DNA of 64,000 bases from Cocos nucifera (taxonomy: Eukaryota; Streptophyta; Magnoliopsida; Arecales; Arecaceae). This document shows, piece after piece, positions 34,936 to 47,935 of this stretch (position 1 is its first letter; each line of letters opens with the position of its first letter). The translations under genes and the position numbers were made by a program. The DNA lies in assembly GCA_006176705.1 (NCBI GenBank), contig QRFJ01005020.1, positions 1 through 64,000 of the forward strand, in the 5' to 3' direction. The notes under the pieces are model-generated. The model was not told the origin of the DNA, did not search any database, and saw only the letters and a list, made by a program, of their open reading frames with translations.

Positions 34936-36945
34936 AGAACAAAGACCAAAGTATATGAATTATATTAAGCCTAGAGACTTAGACTTTAGTCTTAAGATTC
35001 TTCCACTATTTTATTTGAATTGGTAGCCTTTACCTCCAATTTGAAAAATTACTTTAATTTTTTAGTAGGTACAAGAATCCACATAGACTGCATACAAGCC
35101 CAATTTTGGTTGGCCATCCCATGTACATCTAAGAGTAGGTTCATAATCAATTATTTTTTTAAATAATTTTTAGTAATTTAATTTTGCTCCAGAAATCTAA
35201 TCAGTAGGCTTTGGCCTCCACTGTAAGGATCTGGTTAGGTCCAACCATTAACATGACTATACTTGGTGCTTCTAACCAACGAATGATAAAGCCCAACTTT
35301 GGTTGGCCAACCTTACCACCATTAGAGAGACACTTTCAAGTTATCATATTATGAATGATAATTCCATTAGTCAATACGCACCGAGCCATTGGGCCTCTAA
35401 TGATTGTTGAGTTAATGGACCAATTATCATCCAACTTAATGGGAGGCTATGACTCAGTTATTCTCATAACTTCATTATTTTAAGAACCTAATAATTTTAG
35501 AGGATTTAAATTATTAGTGATTTAAGGATAGAAAAGATATGGACTAATTGCTCCCACTGACTTCACCGAGTCAAATCCTTCCACTGACTTCTTAAGTCTT
35601 TGATAAGGACTAGGATCAACATCATTCCATGGGCACCTAGATCAGTCTCATCGAATAAAATCCATCTCACTGATTTTCTATGTGACATGGATTAGCATTA
35701 ATCAATGAGCAACCTAATCAAGACCTGATTAACCACATTAGCAAGGTAAGTGAGATCGGTGGAAGGGTCTGCCAAAGCTTGCCTTAGACACCATAAAAAA
35801 TAGTCAGGTAAGTGGACAACTAATTAAAAAATACCAGTCTGGGATGCCAGACTTACCTTAGATATCAATTGATTTATCAGTTTTGATTTGGTCTGCCTAA
35901 AACTCGAGTTCGACCATAAAGCCATGATCAGTATCTATTTGTTAAATGTATAGACTTTGATCAACTGCAACTATTGAAGTGATTTATAGAAATAATCTAA
36001 TCCAAATTAACTATTAATTAGATTTATCAATTTTTTAACTTAGTCCATATTTAATCTAACCCTAAGTCTAACCCAATTAAGGACGTGATCAAAGCTAACC
36101 CATTATCTATTAATCCATATTTTATAAAATTATCTTAGGATCTTCAAATCATAAATCTAGATCCTAAATAATTACTTAATTCTTATGTTCAAGCTTATGA
36201 GTTTGGGTTTATGGAACCTTAGAACTAATTTCTGACTTAATCATTTGAAATATTTTAAAATTGGTAAATAATTTACATTGAATCATATTCAATATATAGT
36301 TTTAGATCTAATTTATTTTAATATTTTGATCATATCCTAGGATTTTAAATCTAAAGTTTTGTAGAAAGTAAGTTTTTAATTTAAATTCTATAAAATAAAT
36401 ATATTACATACATTCTAGATTCAAAACAAAATTATATATCAAAATATGTAATAGTAGGATCTAGATCTAAACATAAAACACATCATATAGATCAGATAAA
36501 AAATAATTTAAAATTAGATTTAAAATTTAAAAATAAATTATAAATTATTTTAAATCTCATCTAATATATTTATGATTTAGATTATTCATGTCAGTACATA
36601 GTAAGACAACCTTTCCACTGTATGAAGAAAACCTTACAGTAGGACAATCTTATAGTAGTATGTGCAATCCGATATTATTTAGATCTAATCTAAAGAATCT
36701 AAAATAGATCTAACATATATTTATTTTAGATTTAATATTAAAAATTTAAATCATAAATTTTTTAGATCTAATCTAACTAGTTTATGATTCACATTTAGAT
36801 CAGCACACACTAGGATAACATTTCTATTGTAAGGGGTTAACCTTATAGTAGGACAATCTTATGGTAGTATGTATGATTTTTAATTAATTTTATTTTTTAA
36901 ATTTATCCTCAAGCATATATGAAGATGTTATAAAAGATCCTAGAT
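34936..36945 (-). other. Leader of copia E
   Basis: About 2 kb between primer binding site and the pol remnant, AT-rich and non-coding. It keeps a splice donor CTAAG|GTAAGT (first intron base at 35856) and two downstream copies of its complement (35806-35813 and 35744-35751, AGGTAAGT on the plus strand). The downstream acceptor equivalent to that of C near 34935 reads CTTTTCTCAT and has lost its AG. Confidence 0.6.
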
Positions 36946-36957
36946 GCTCTGATACCA
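36946..36957 (-). promoter_or_regulatory. tRNA-Met primer binding site of copia E
   Basis: GCTCTGATACCA (TGGTATCAGAGC on the element strand), one base from the 5' LTR at 36959. Confidence 0.9.
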
Positions 36958-36958
36958 C

Positions 36959-39813
36959 TGATGGAAAATGTGCAGGATTTCATGCATGATTTCAAAACTT
37001 TTTTGATAAATAACGCACCGAAAGTTATAAATTAAACTATTTAATTTATAAATGCATATAATCTAATTACTAAACCCTATATCTAGGATCTATAACCTAT
37101 TATAATACTTTCTAAATCTAAAAATAAAAAGATTTGGTATTGATCAAATCAATACCCTAGATCTAGAATGATTCTAGATCTAAAACCTAGATCACATCAA
37201 GATGAGAGAAGATATCAAATCTCTTACCTTGATTTTTATTGTTGCCTTTGGAGCTGCACACATGTCTGGCCTCTACAGGTGATCTACATGAGACTGCAAT
37301 AATATCGAAGGTTCGTCGAACGAAGATCTGCTCGAAGTACTAGCTTCCTATGGATCCCTCCGAATGGTTAATTTAAAATTTATTCTTTGGATCTCTTAAA
37401 CATTCCAAAAGATAAAGAATAAGAGGAGGATTAGGAGGGAAAATCCAATCTTTCAATCTTCCACAAAATCTGAAATAAAATATATTAGAAGAAAATCCTA
37501 AGAGAAGATAAATCTTCTCTTTCAGGACATCAAGGACTGATGTCCTGAAAACATTATTATGCTAGGACAAGGGTAGACCTTCTCCCCTAGACTTTTTTCA
37601 TGTTTCTAGATCTCATACACACATATTTTTTCATAAAAAAATCTCACAAAAAAAATGAAGAAGAAGGGTTCTCAAAGAAATCCTAAGAGAAGACCTTCTT
37701 CTCTTCTTCTTCTCATATTAGGACATGATCAAATCATGTCCATAATTGATCATCATGACCCAACATCCTAGAGCATAGATCCCACACCCACTTCCCCTCT
37801 CTCTCTTAGATTTTTATCATATAAAAATCTCATGAAATAAATAAGAGGAAAAAACTTAAAAGAAAAATAAAGAGAAGACAATCTTCTCTTACCTTTGTCT
37901 TCATTAAGACATCAACATTTGACTTTCAAATGAAAGTGCCTTCTCCAAGAAATATGTCACCTCAATCACCCATGCCTCTAAGCTTCTTTCTTCAAATTTT
38001 TTTCCATAGAATCTCACCAGGTTTTGACACCCAAAGATAATAAAAAGAGGCATCCCAAGATAATAGGAAGACTAGGTCAAATTGACCTAGTCAAACAAGG
38101 AAATAATGGAAGAGTTTGGGGGGCGTCCAACTCTTGGATGCCTCCCCAAAAAATTTTAGCATGGAGAGAAGGAAGTTTTTGCCCAAGAGGAGAAAAAAGT
38201 GATGACAAAGAAATAAGGTTGGCATGGGAGAAATTCAAAAGAGAGAGGGAGAGAGTTTTAACAAAAAAAATCTCTTCCTTAGTTTGACTCATTCAAACTT
38301 ACTTCTAAATTTGACCAAGTCAAATTTAAATCCAATTTTACTATAAAGTGGGGCATGGAATATCAATCTTAGGCATGGGAAAAGTCATGTAATTTTTTTA
38401 GAATTAATTAGTGGGCGTGGAGATTATTGGCGTAAGGAAGGAAGAGTCCTAGTCTACTAGGACTCTCCTATTTTGACTAGGTCAAACTAATTTTAAATCT
38501 AATTAAAATAGGATTAGTGCAAGCCTAATTATGGATGATCCTAGTCTAACTAAAAATTTAATTAAGTTATATTTGAATCATATTTAAATCTAATTTAAAT
38601 TCTAACTCAATTAGAAATTAGGTGCACTCAAATCCTAGTCCAACTAAAAATTATTTTTTTTTTTGCAATTGACTTATCCAATAGACCAATTAGACTTAAT
38701 CTAATTATGTTCAAACTAATTTTAATTAAACTTAATTTAATTAAACTTAATCTCAGCCTAATTGCTCAATTAGATTAAGCCAATTAGTAATTCAATTGCT
38801 AATCGATCCTCCTATAACACTTGCATTAGGTCAAACATCAATCACATTAAATGTTTGACCTCAGAACGATTCTCAATCATCAATTAATCATTTATTAAGT
38901 TACAAACTCTTATGTTTGTGATTCTATAGATTTGAAGCTAAGTCGATAACATAGAAATCAATTTCTGTATCAATCGAAGTAACCATCTAGCAATGATTTC
39001 CGACGTTCAGATAGGTCGAATGTATGCAAAGCAACATTCTTAGAACCCTAACTCATGGTAAGCATATAATTCATCCCTATGACCAATAATGCTCAAGTCA
39101 ACTTCGAGTAGCTGTCAACCACTCATACAAGTCATCTCTTTTATATCTCAAAATTTTGCAAATCTCGTGACTCTTCATGAGGATTATCCAGGCCTAGGTT
39201 TTGCTAAATTTAAATACAATGAGACATTCTCTTCCTAAAACTAATTAGGAGTGGTTAATCCCATCTTGACTCACACACCAACTTCACATGTAGTTGACTA
39301 TACCCAAAAATCTTTCGAATCTATATTAGAAATACAAGCAGTCCAGCACCAAAGTATAGTGAGTTGCTTGCAAGTCACCATGGTGATCTCAAGTCGGAGG
39401 GATATTCATATTCATTGGCCTTAGCTAGCTACTCTTGATAGTAAAGTGCTACATTGGTCACATTTAATGCTGATGTATAGCTCCATCTCACATAGATGCC
39501 ATACCAATTTCTCCACACTACTTGGTTACAAGGACAACCAACGCATATGGCGTACAGTGATCTACACTTAATAAGTTATCATCCTTATTAATAACTTATC
39601 ATTTAGTCATGAATAATTTAAGAACCATCTGATAAATCCTTCTTTATCAATTGATTGTGGTTCTAAGAACTTCATCATAATTTAAGAGTTCATTTAAGAA
39701 AGATAGAACTTCTATGATGAATCAGCTAAATAACTATTATTATTAGATAATTGATATACTAATTTCAATCATCTACTACTTAGATAATTGGCTTTAGGAT
39801 ATATTTTCCAACA
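36959..39813 (-). repeat. 5' LTR of copia E
   Basis: 2855 bp, tips TGATGGAAAATGTG and TTTTCCAACA, both canonical. It is colinear with the 3' LTR at 29242-32177. The frames 38024-38292 are unsupported. Confidence 0.88.
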
Positions 39814-40139
39814 AGGATCCCTTTATTCAGGTCAATCAAACTCATTGAAAGAAATGCCCTTTATTGGATCAATCGTAGCGAGAGAAATGTCATAAAGAGA
39901 GAAAGTAGAGAGAGATAACTATAGTGAAAGAAAGCCATAGAGAGAGAAGCTATAGAAAGAAAGTGAAACTTTCATGAGAAAAAATGGAGGGAGAAAGTAG
40001 GGGAAGCAAGTGAAGAGAGAAAAGGAAGAGAGGAAGAGAGAAACTCTATCTCTCTCTCTCTCCTTTTTTTCTTTTTCTCCTTCCCTTTTCTTTTCCCTTT
40101 TCTTTCTTTTCTTTTGTTTTCTTCTCTTCATGGCACAAG
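39814..40139 (-). repeat. Gypsy LTR H, second copy, right part
   Basis: It starts with the AGGAT target duplication and matches 26260-26530, including ATTGAAAGAAA(T/A)GC and the GA/CT tract. It ends where copia D begins. Confidence 0.72.
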
Positions 40140-42669
40140 TAAAGAAAATAGATCTAGGGTTTCGTGATCATATTTTGAAACTTTTTCAAAAACATGTAGC
40201 GAAAGAGATGAACTAATTATATTAATTCATAATAAAATATGAAATAGTCCTAAATCTAGGATCCTATCACATGATTTAAGTATGCTATTAAATCTGAAAA
40301 TAAAAATAAGAAAGGATGATATTGATCAAATCAACATTAAAGCAGTACTAGATCAAATCTAGATAATAGAAAGAAGATTGTATCACCTTTATCTTTGCAA
40401 GTTAGGTTCCTTACTTGCTAATCTGAAGTTGAGGTCACTACTCCAAGCCGCACACATGTCTGGCCTCTATAGATTATCCATATAAGATCTTGATGCAAGA
40501 TCCAAAGTTCGATGATAGAAAATCAGCACAGTATGCTAATACTATGCTGATCCTTCTTTGATGGCTGATCTAGAATCTTCATGAATTCTTGGACCCTCTA
40601 ATATTTAGAAGAGAAGGAAGAAGATCAGTGAAGAAGAGACACCTCTAAAAGCTAATAAAAGGAGGAAGAGATCAAAAGAAAAAATCCTAGAAGAAGAACC
40701 TTTCTTCTTTTTTGTTTCTCTCACCAAGACACCTTGATTGGTGTCTCTACAAAATCCCATGCCCAGAGCTCTTTATGCCCAGCTCTTCCCATGCCCCAAT
40801 GGCTCTCTTTTAGGTCAATAATCTCTAAAAAAAATCAATCCCAAAGTCTCTTTATATAGAGAGATAGGATAGACTCCTTATCTAGGTCAAATACCTAGCA
40901 AGAGTTATCCAAAAAGGGCAAGACAAGGGGTGTCAAACTCTTGGATGCCCTCTCTCTTTTTCTAGTCATGGACCACCTAATTTTTGTTGGATGCCCTCTC
41001 TCTTTCTCTAGCCATGGACCACCTAATTTTTGCATAGAAAACAACCCCAATTTTCAACAAAAATCTCAAACAAAATCTAGTTTGGTTGGCAGCACAAAAG
41101 GAAGAGTTTTGATTTCTTAAAATTCTATCTCATAAAATTTGAAATCAAAACCAACTTCCTAGTTTGACTTGGTCTACGCCACTAACCATGTAAGAAAGAT
41201 ATGGGTAGCAAGGGGGCATGTGTGGGACTCTAGGACATGAGGAGTTTCATGCAAAAACCTCAAGAGAAAGGGGCATGGGGCATTGGGAATAAGATGGTGC
41301 AAGGAAGGGAAGTCCTAATCACACTAGGACTTTCAATTTTGAGTTGGTCAAACATGATCTTTGCACCAAATTAAATCAGAATTAATTCAACCTAGTTAGA
41401 AGAGATCTTAGTTCAATTAAGATCCAAATTAAATTTGATTAAATTAAATTTAATTCTAATTTAATTTCTAACCAAATTAGAGATTGGGTTCATACAAGTC
41501 TTAATTGAACTAGGACTTGTTCTTCCTTATAATTGGCTCATCCAATAAATCAATTAAACTTGATCCAATGAAGTCGAAACCAAATCTAATTAAATCATAC
41601 TTAATTATTCTTAATCTTATTCCTCTGGCTTAATCAAATTAAATCAATTGGCAATCCAATTGCTAATCGATCCTTTTGCAATACTAGCATTAGGTCAAAC
41701 ATCGATCATATTGATTGTTTGATTTAAGAATGATTCTAAATCGTTGATTGACCATCCAATCAGATCGAGATATTTCATTCGTATAACCCCATAGGTTCGA
41801 ACCAAAGTTGGTAGCATAGAAATAAATTTCTATACCAATTAGAGTGACTATCTAGCAATGGTACCTGATAGTCAGATAGGTCGAATGTGTAATGCAACAC
41901 ACTTAGAACCCATGTAGATATGATTTTCGTATAATTCATTTCCTTGACCTTAATACTCATAAGATGACTCAGAGTTTAACTATCAATCTTGACCAGGTCA
42001 TCCATGTTGTATTTCAAAATATCAAATCCATCTCATAGATTATCCTGGCCAAGGTTTTGCTAAATTGAAATACAGTGATATATTTTCTCCAATCTCTTGG
42101 AGTGGTCAATCCCATCCTGATTACTCACCGACTTCATAAGTACTTGACTTTGCCTAAAAATCTACCATTACTAAATTAAAAATTTAGATAGTCAAGCATT
42201 AAAGCATAGTGAGTTGCTTGCAAGCCATCATAATAATCTCAGGTTTAAGGGACACTTATATCCATATCCCATCGGAGCAATTCTCGATAGTATAATACTC
42301 TAGAGTTGGTCACATTCAGTAATGATGTACCCTTACAACTCACCTATATTTCATATCTCCACACTTCTTGGTTAAGAGGACAACCAATATATATGGCATA
42401 CAACTACCTATTTATGATAAACGTTGTCGTCCTAATTAATAACGTATCATTTGATTGTGAATAGTTTAAGGACTAATCAATATATCCTCTCTTTATCGAA
42501 ACTAAGTTATCCTAAGAACTTTATCATAACAAAGAAGTTCATTAGAAGATGTAGACTTTATGATGAAAAAGCTAAAATTTTATTTTATTTAATAATAAAT
42601 TATTTATAAAAATAAAATAGCACAACCATTAATAGGCTAGCGATTGGCTTTGGGATATAATTTCCAATA
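40140..42669 (-). repeat. 3' LTR of copia D
   Basis: 2530 bp. The left tip TAAAGAAAATAGATC aligns with the C LTR start TGAAGAAAATTGAG, and the right tip TTTCCAATA with CTCAACA; both canonical ends are lost to TA. A candidate TATA box lies at 40851-40858 on the minus strand (TATATAAA). A 46-bp tandem duplication lies at 40943-41034. The 5' LTR would lie beyond element C, outside the window. Confidence 0.75.
40943..41034. repeat. 46-bp tandem duplication in D LTR
   Basis: GGATGCCCTCTCTCTTT and the following bases through GACCACCTAATTTTTG occur twice with a 46-base period and three small differences. Confidence 0.85.
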
Positions 42670-43364
42670 ATTTTTACTTGTCCTAAAGCCATTTAGTACA
42701 GTATCTAATACCCATCTTCGACTTGTGGTTGTCAAACTTCTTTACCACCAGGGCTTTAGTGAAGTGGTTGGTCAGGTTCTTCTTTCCATCGATCTTCTGA
42801 AGGTCGATGTCACCTCGATCCATGATCTCCCAGATTAGGTCGTAGTGGTGCAGTATGTGCTTTATCCATTGGTGTGCCTTCGATTCCTTTGCCTGAGCAA
42901 TAGTACCAGTGTTGACGTAGTAGAATAGGACAGAACCATCAAGGGAGGGTGCTACTCTGAGCATGGTGACGAACGTAGCCACACAACTTTTTTTGTGGCA
43001 TCTGATGCTATGATGTACTCTAACTCGTATACAGAGTCTGCCACAATGTGCTGCTTGGAACTCTTCCAACAGATGGCTTCATCATTTAGGATAAAGATGT
43101 AATCCAACATGATTTTGCTGTCATCATGGTCAGATTGAAAGCTTGAGTCAGTAAACCCTATAAGTTTTAAATTTAACTCATCATAAATCAACCACTGATC
43201 CTTAGTATTTCTTAAATACTTAAGGATGATTTTTACCACCTTCTAGAGGTTCTCTTCTAGATTAGATTAGTATCTACTCACTACTCCTAGTGAATATGCC
43301 ATATCTGGTCTCGTACATGTCATGGCATATATGATAGATCCCACTATCGAAGCATATGAGACTT
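42670..43364 (-). pseudogene. pol: RNase H end of copia D pol, cut by element C
   Basis: Minus frames at 42952-43239 and 42683-43069 read GFTDSSFQSDHDDSK, then AICWKSSKQHIVADSVYELEY and, after a frameshift, AQAKESKAHQWIKHI and NHFTKALVVKKF, the RNase H domain of copia pol with its acidic core still visible. The frame continues upstream into RT until 43364, where the LTR of C begins. GACTT at 43360-43364 is the candidate left target duplication of C. Confidence 0.82.
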
Positions 43365-43773
43365 TGAAGAAAATTGAGTAGGGTTCATAGCATGTAATTC
43401 AAAACTTTTTTAAAATTTAATAGCAGCAGAAGTATTAGATTAATCTAAAATTAACCTACGCATGTAATGATCATATCAGAAAATCCTACTCAAGATCTAG
43501 ACATGCTAATATATGATTTAAAATTTAAATATGATCGATCAGCAAATCGCATTTGCTGACTGATTCGAGTTTAGAACTCGATACCTTAGCATGGGTAGAT
43601 GATCTCCATGATCTAAATCCTCCAGAAGATGCTCCAGTGTTATGCTATAGCTGCACACACATTCGGCCTCTATGGATAGTCCACACGGAGCTCTTGATCC
43701 GATCCAGCTCCACTAGAGTGCTAGCTTGTTGTCGGGGCCTTCGATGGCTGATCATGATCGATCCCCAATCGAT
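43365..43773 (-). repeat. Copia C left LTR, piece 1
   Basis: It starts TGAAGAAAATTGAGTAGG and matches 63716-64000 nearly base by base. It is interrupted by copia B in the sequence CCCCAATCGAT. A frame at 43553-43831 merely runs across the insertion junction. Confidence 0.85.
43769..43773. other. Left flank of copia B (imperfect target duplication)
   Basis: TCGAT precedes B and TCGCC follows it (53996-54000). Only three of five bases agree, so the duplication has either mutated or the insertion was accompanied by a rearrangement. Confidence 0.4.
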
Positions 43774-46055
43774 TGTTAGATATATGTGCCCTAGAAGCCA
43801 GAATTGGCTGACACTTGTAATACACTTCTAGGGGCAAAATTGTAATTTTGACTATAATTTATAAAATGGGTTATTTTCTATCACACATGTGTATTTAGTG
43901 TCTGTGATACATCCTTTGAGTTAATGGTAATGATAATTCATATTTTCAAGAGTTGAAAATTTAAGACATTAATAATCATTATTAACTCATAAAATGCTCC
44001 CGACCATAGGATCATCACGAGGATGGTGATTGATCCGGAAGGTTGGTGTACGAATCGCTTCTCTTTAGTAGATGAGTCTTGAGTCTACGGTGTGGAGACA
44101 CCGGAGCGAGAGTACAGGTACTCGTTAGAGAACGAGGGCACTGAGCGTGACCACCTCGAGTAGTCATTAGGGAGTCTACCTTCTCGTCAATGACTGACTC
44201 GATGCTGCAGTAGTGTGTCTGGTTCTTTGACCTGAGATGCATCGGCAGTTCACCTTGAGGGTGTTATAGTTTGACTACACCATTACTCGGTCTCCTAGCC
44301 ATATGGAACCCTGAGGTGTATGTTGGCTATAGCATGTTCATTGTAGGAACTGGATTGCATCAAGATGGGAATCTATCTACCTCGGTGGTAGAGGAGCAGC
44401 CCTATGATGATCATGAGAATCAAGTCCAGAAGCCCATGGCCATGGCAGAGTGAAATAATAGAAAGAGTTTCTATTTAGATTTTCACATTGGACTCGAATC
44501 GAATGATTACATCATATGACAGAGACTAGGGTTTGACGAGTTCACCTTAACCCTAATCTGATCGGGGCTCAAGATAGAAGAACTTAATCACACAGGTAGC
44601 TGCACCAAGAGGTTCGCATTCAGCTCTGATGGGTTGCCACCATATACTGCTAGGTGTCACTGGTGGATTTTGGGAGCAATTAGAATGATTTAGATGATCG
44701 ATCATTCTAGCTGTTCGAATCAGAAGAGTTCTGATCCATCGAAAGGAGTTTCGATGATGTCGATGATAGAGATCATGACATATCCCATTACCATACAGAA
44801 CTGAACCTAACTGGGTCACACAAACAAGGGTTTGAATCTGGTGATCATCAATTGAACTGATCTAGTTCAATTGATCTGAATGGATTCAATTAGGTTCAAG
44901 GAAATCGTGCTAGCACTCGATTGAACCTAACGTTCTTCTTTTACTATCATAAATAAGTTGTCCTGACTGAGCCAAAGGAGTTTGTGCTCAATCAGAGGCC
45001 TTCATATGGTCTGACTGGAGGTTGTCCAAGTCAGAAAAGGTTGTCTTATTTTGTAAGACATTACCTGCCATTTTTGGTCACCTGCCATTTCTTGTTCTTT
45101 GACTTTGGTCAAAAGTCTACCTTTGACTGGTCAAACGTTGACCATTGACCCTTTGACTTTTGACCACATGTCATGCACCTATTGGAGAGCTGGTGGGGGC
45201 CTGTCCCCCTGCCAGAACCTGGCAAGGAGAAGGGCGCACGCCAAGGGTGGCGTGAGCCCAAGTAGGAGGCGCCTAGGAGTCCTTGTTGGACAAGGACTCC
45301 ACCTCCCTTTTGGATTCCAATTAGAGTTCTACTAAGAATCCAGTTTGACTGGTCTTAGGCACCCTCTAAGGAGGAATCCAGGGGTCTCTATTCCAACCAA
45401 TCAGATTTAGATCTGATTTCACAAAGGGTTGTGATTGGTTGAGAGGAAGAGGAGTTGGATCACAAGAGGTCTATAAATAAGACCCTGCGCCCAACCCTAA
45501 TTAAGTAATGAATGCTATTAAGACCACGCCCCAAGGCTGCCTCTCCCCTCCTTCTCCATGCCATAGTCTCTTCTCCCCTTGCTCTCCACGTCCAAAAGGT
45601 GTTTTGGACTTTGGTTGGTGCGATTCAGATCAAGGAAAGGCGATCAAAAGCAAGAAGGCTGCGCTGCTGCAAAAGGACGACTGCAGATCTTCAAAAGAGT
45701 TTTGAAGATCCTCCAGATCAGATCCAGATCTGAATTTTTGGAGGTGTGATAGAGAAGAAGAGGATCTCCAGATCCAACCCGAGTGGATACCGGTAGAGGC
45801 CAGGCGCTTGCGTGGCTAAGATCCAGAACCTTCCGCTGCAATCAGGATCATCTACAGGGTAATAGGATTACCCAAATCAGGTAAATTAAATTTGATTTAA
45901 TTTATCTTATTTTATTTTATTTATTAAAATAATAAGAAATCAGATCTGAAATATATCAAGATCTGATTGAGATCAAGAGAAAAATTTTTGAAATATATCT
46001 CTTGATCTGATCAGATCTGAACGAACCTGGACCGGGAAATCAGGATTTCCCTTCA
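43774..46055 (+). repeat. 5' LTR of copia B
   Basis: 2282 bp, tips TGTTAGATATATG and GATTTCCCTTCA. TATA box at 45472-45479. It would carry the promoter for the genomic RNA. The minus frame 44553-44819 is the recurring LTR antisense frame, not a gene. Confidence 0.93.
45472..45479 (+). promoter_or_regulatory. TATA box in B 5' LTR
   Basis: TATAAATA inside GAGGTCTATAAATAAGACC, conserved in the 3' LTR of B and in S and the LTR at 1-1871. Confidence 0.6.
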
Positions 46056-46057
46056 AC

Positions 46058-46069
46058 TGGTATCAGAGC
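46058..46069 (+). promoter_or_regulatory. tRNA-Met primer binding site of copia B
   Basis: TGGTATCAGAGC two bases after the 5' LTR, complementary to the 3' end of initiator tRNA-Met. Confidence 0.93.
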
Positions 46070-47935
46070 CATGGTTCTAAAATTGTTTAGATCTGATTTT
46101 AATTTTATTTTAATTAGAAAATAAAGTGATTTCAGATGTCACATGAGATGTGATCAGATCTGAAATCAGAAAAAATTAAAATTAAATGATTTGGATCTAA
46201 GATTACATGAAGATATGCATGACTAGTTCTAGAATAGAATAGTTCTATAGAATAGTTTTGCATGTCTTTGATTTAATCTGATTAAATCATATTTTAGATC
46301 TTCTTATTTACTATTTTCTGATATTATAAGTGTTATAATAACATCTGATAAACAGCAAATAAAAATTATTTAATTTTAAATATCATATGAGATATGATGA
46401 TGATGCATGTCTAGACTAGTTGTAGAATAGTTCTACATAATTGTCTAGATTAGAATTTATTTTGATTAGATCAATTTAAATCTAATTTTTTAGATTATTA
46501 TGAGATAATTTAGATCTGAAAATATGCATGATTTGATACATGAGATGTATGCAAAATATGCCATGATTAGATCTAAATTTGTATATGAGATATATGATAT
46601 AGATCTATAACTGTTTTGTAGTATTTACATGTTCCTGATTAAGGCGTTCCTCTTGGCCGTCCGGTCATAAGAACGAAGAAGGGTTTAAAGGCCCTCTCTT
46701 CCCATTCGATGGGGTGTTCTTATGACGTGTAGGGGTGCTGCGTGTTCGTCCTTAATCAGAAACCCAAAACTTACTTTCTGCAAAACCCTAGATCCTGAAA
46801 CCCTAGGATTTATTGTGCATATTTTGTTTATGAACCCTACTTAATTAAGAATTAAGTTTATGGAATATTAATTAGGTCTAAAATTGAGAATTTCAGATCT
46901 AAGACATATTCATAATACTGGGTTCGGGCTTGGGTAGCTCAATTAGGTCTAAGCGGTTGATCAAACCGAATCAAGAGTTGGTTAGATGGGATCAACAATG
47001 CTTAAATTGACCAGCCTAATAGGATTAAGTCTGGGTCAAGATCGAGTCACGATCAAGCAAGACCTAATTAGGCTCAGAGGTTAGAGTCTGGATTGTAGGC
47101 TAACCCAATTGGTTCTGACTCAACAATTTGGTGTCTAAGGTAAGTTTGGCACAGACGACCGACTGGTTTTTAATTGGAAGCTACTCGACCTGAATGCGTT
47201 CTTGTGCGAGTTAATGGCATATTCCTTCCACCGGTCTCACTTACCTGGCCATATCTGTTGACACAGTTCTGATCTGAGGTGGTCAATAATCCGAGCTGAA
47301 CCCATGCCACTAGGTTAGTCATAATTGTTATGACTAAGCCAAGTCTAGTTTAATGAGACCTGAATCAATTCTCCCTAAGAAAAGATTAAGTCTGAGGTCT
47401 TCCACCATTGTAGATGTGCGGGCCCTTCCCGGGGTTGATTGTTCTCGGCTGGATACAGTGGCTCAGTTGCACCGGGAAGACGCAACCATGTCTATTAGGC
47501 ATTGGATGCTATGGGCTGGAGGATGAGTTGGGCTCAATATTTCGGATACGGTGAGAGACTCAATTAGGAACCCAGTCTATGCAAATGGTGGGTCTGACTT
47601 AACTAAGGAGTGGATCAATATTCCGGATACGGTGAGATTCATGAATTAGAGACCAAGTTTGGGTGCACCATGATTAGAGAATCATTGAACAAGAGTTGTT
47701 CACTCATTGGCTAACCCATCACCAATAACTGTTAGGTGAGGTGATGAGTCAGTTGGTGAGACCGCACCACCCACTAGAAATCATTAATCGTGGAGATTTT
47801 CGCATCTCTACAGAGGGAGTGTAGGGATCCGAGAAAATAGTGGGAGCTAATTTGTTTAAAAATAAAATCCCTAAACAAATTGGTCAAGTCAAAATTACAG
47901 TATCTAACTAGAATCTTTGACTCTCTACAGGAAAA
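46070..47935 (+). other. Long 5' leader of copia B
   Basis: 1.87 kb non-coding, nearly identical to the leader of A. The first half is AT-rich. The second half holds the candidate intron, a stem-forming AGGTAAGT/ACTTACCT pair (47138-47145 and 47239-47246), and two TTTCGGATACGGTGAGA-like copies near 47540 and 47620. Confidence 0.78.
47140..47930 (+). promoter_or_regulatory. Candidate leader intron of copia B
   Basis: Donor CTAAG|GTAAGT and acceptor TTTGACTCTCTACAG|G, 791 nt apart, with the gag ATG at 47936. Both sites agree with plant consensus sequences and are identical in A. Removing the intron would leave a leader of about 1.07 kb and remove the dyad partner of the donor. Confidence 0.52.

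Larger units (their letters stand above)
29242..39813 (-). mobile_element. Copia E: full-length but decayed, nested in H
   Basis: 10.6 kb with LTRs of 2936 and 2855 bp, tRNA-Met primer binding site, polypurine tract and near-perfect 5-bp duplications. Its insertion point is confirmed by the empty paralogous site in the first H copy. Pol is recognisable only in pieces, and the gag capsid region appears to be missing. Its LTRs are related to those of D and C but distinct. Confidence 0.88.

Noticed and set aside
39919..40216. Frames rich in lysine/glutamate on one strand and serine/phenylalanine on the other.
   Set aside because: Low-complexity GA/CT tract; composition alone keeps the frames open.
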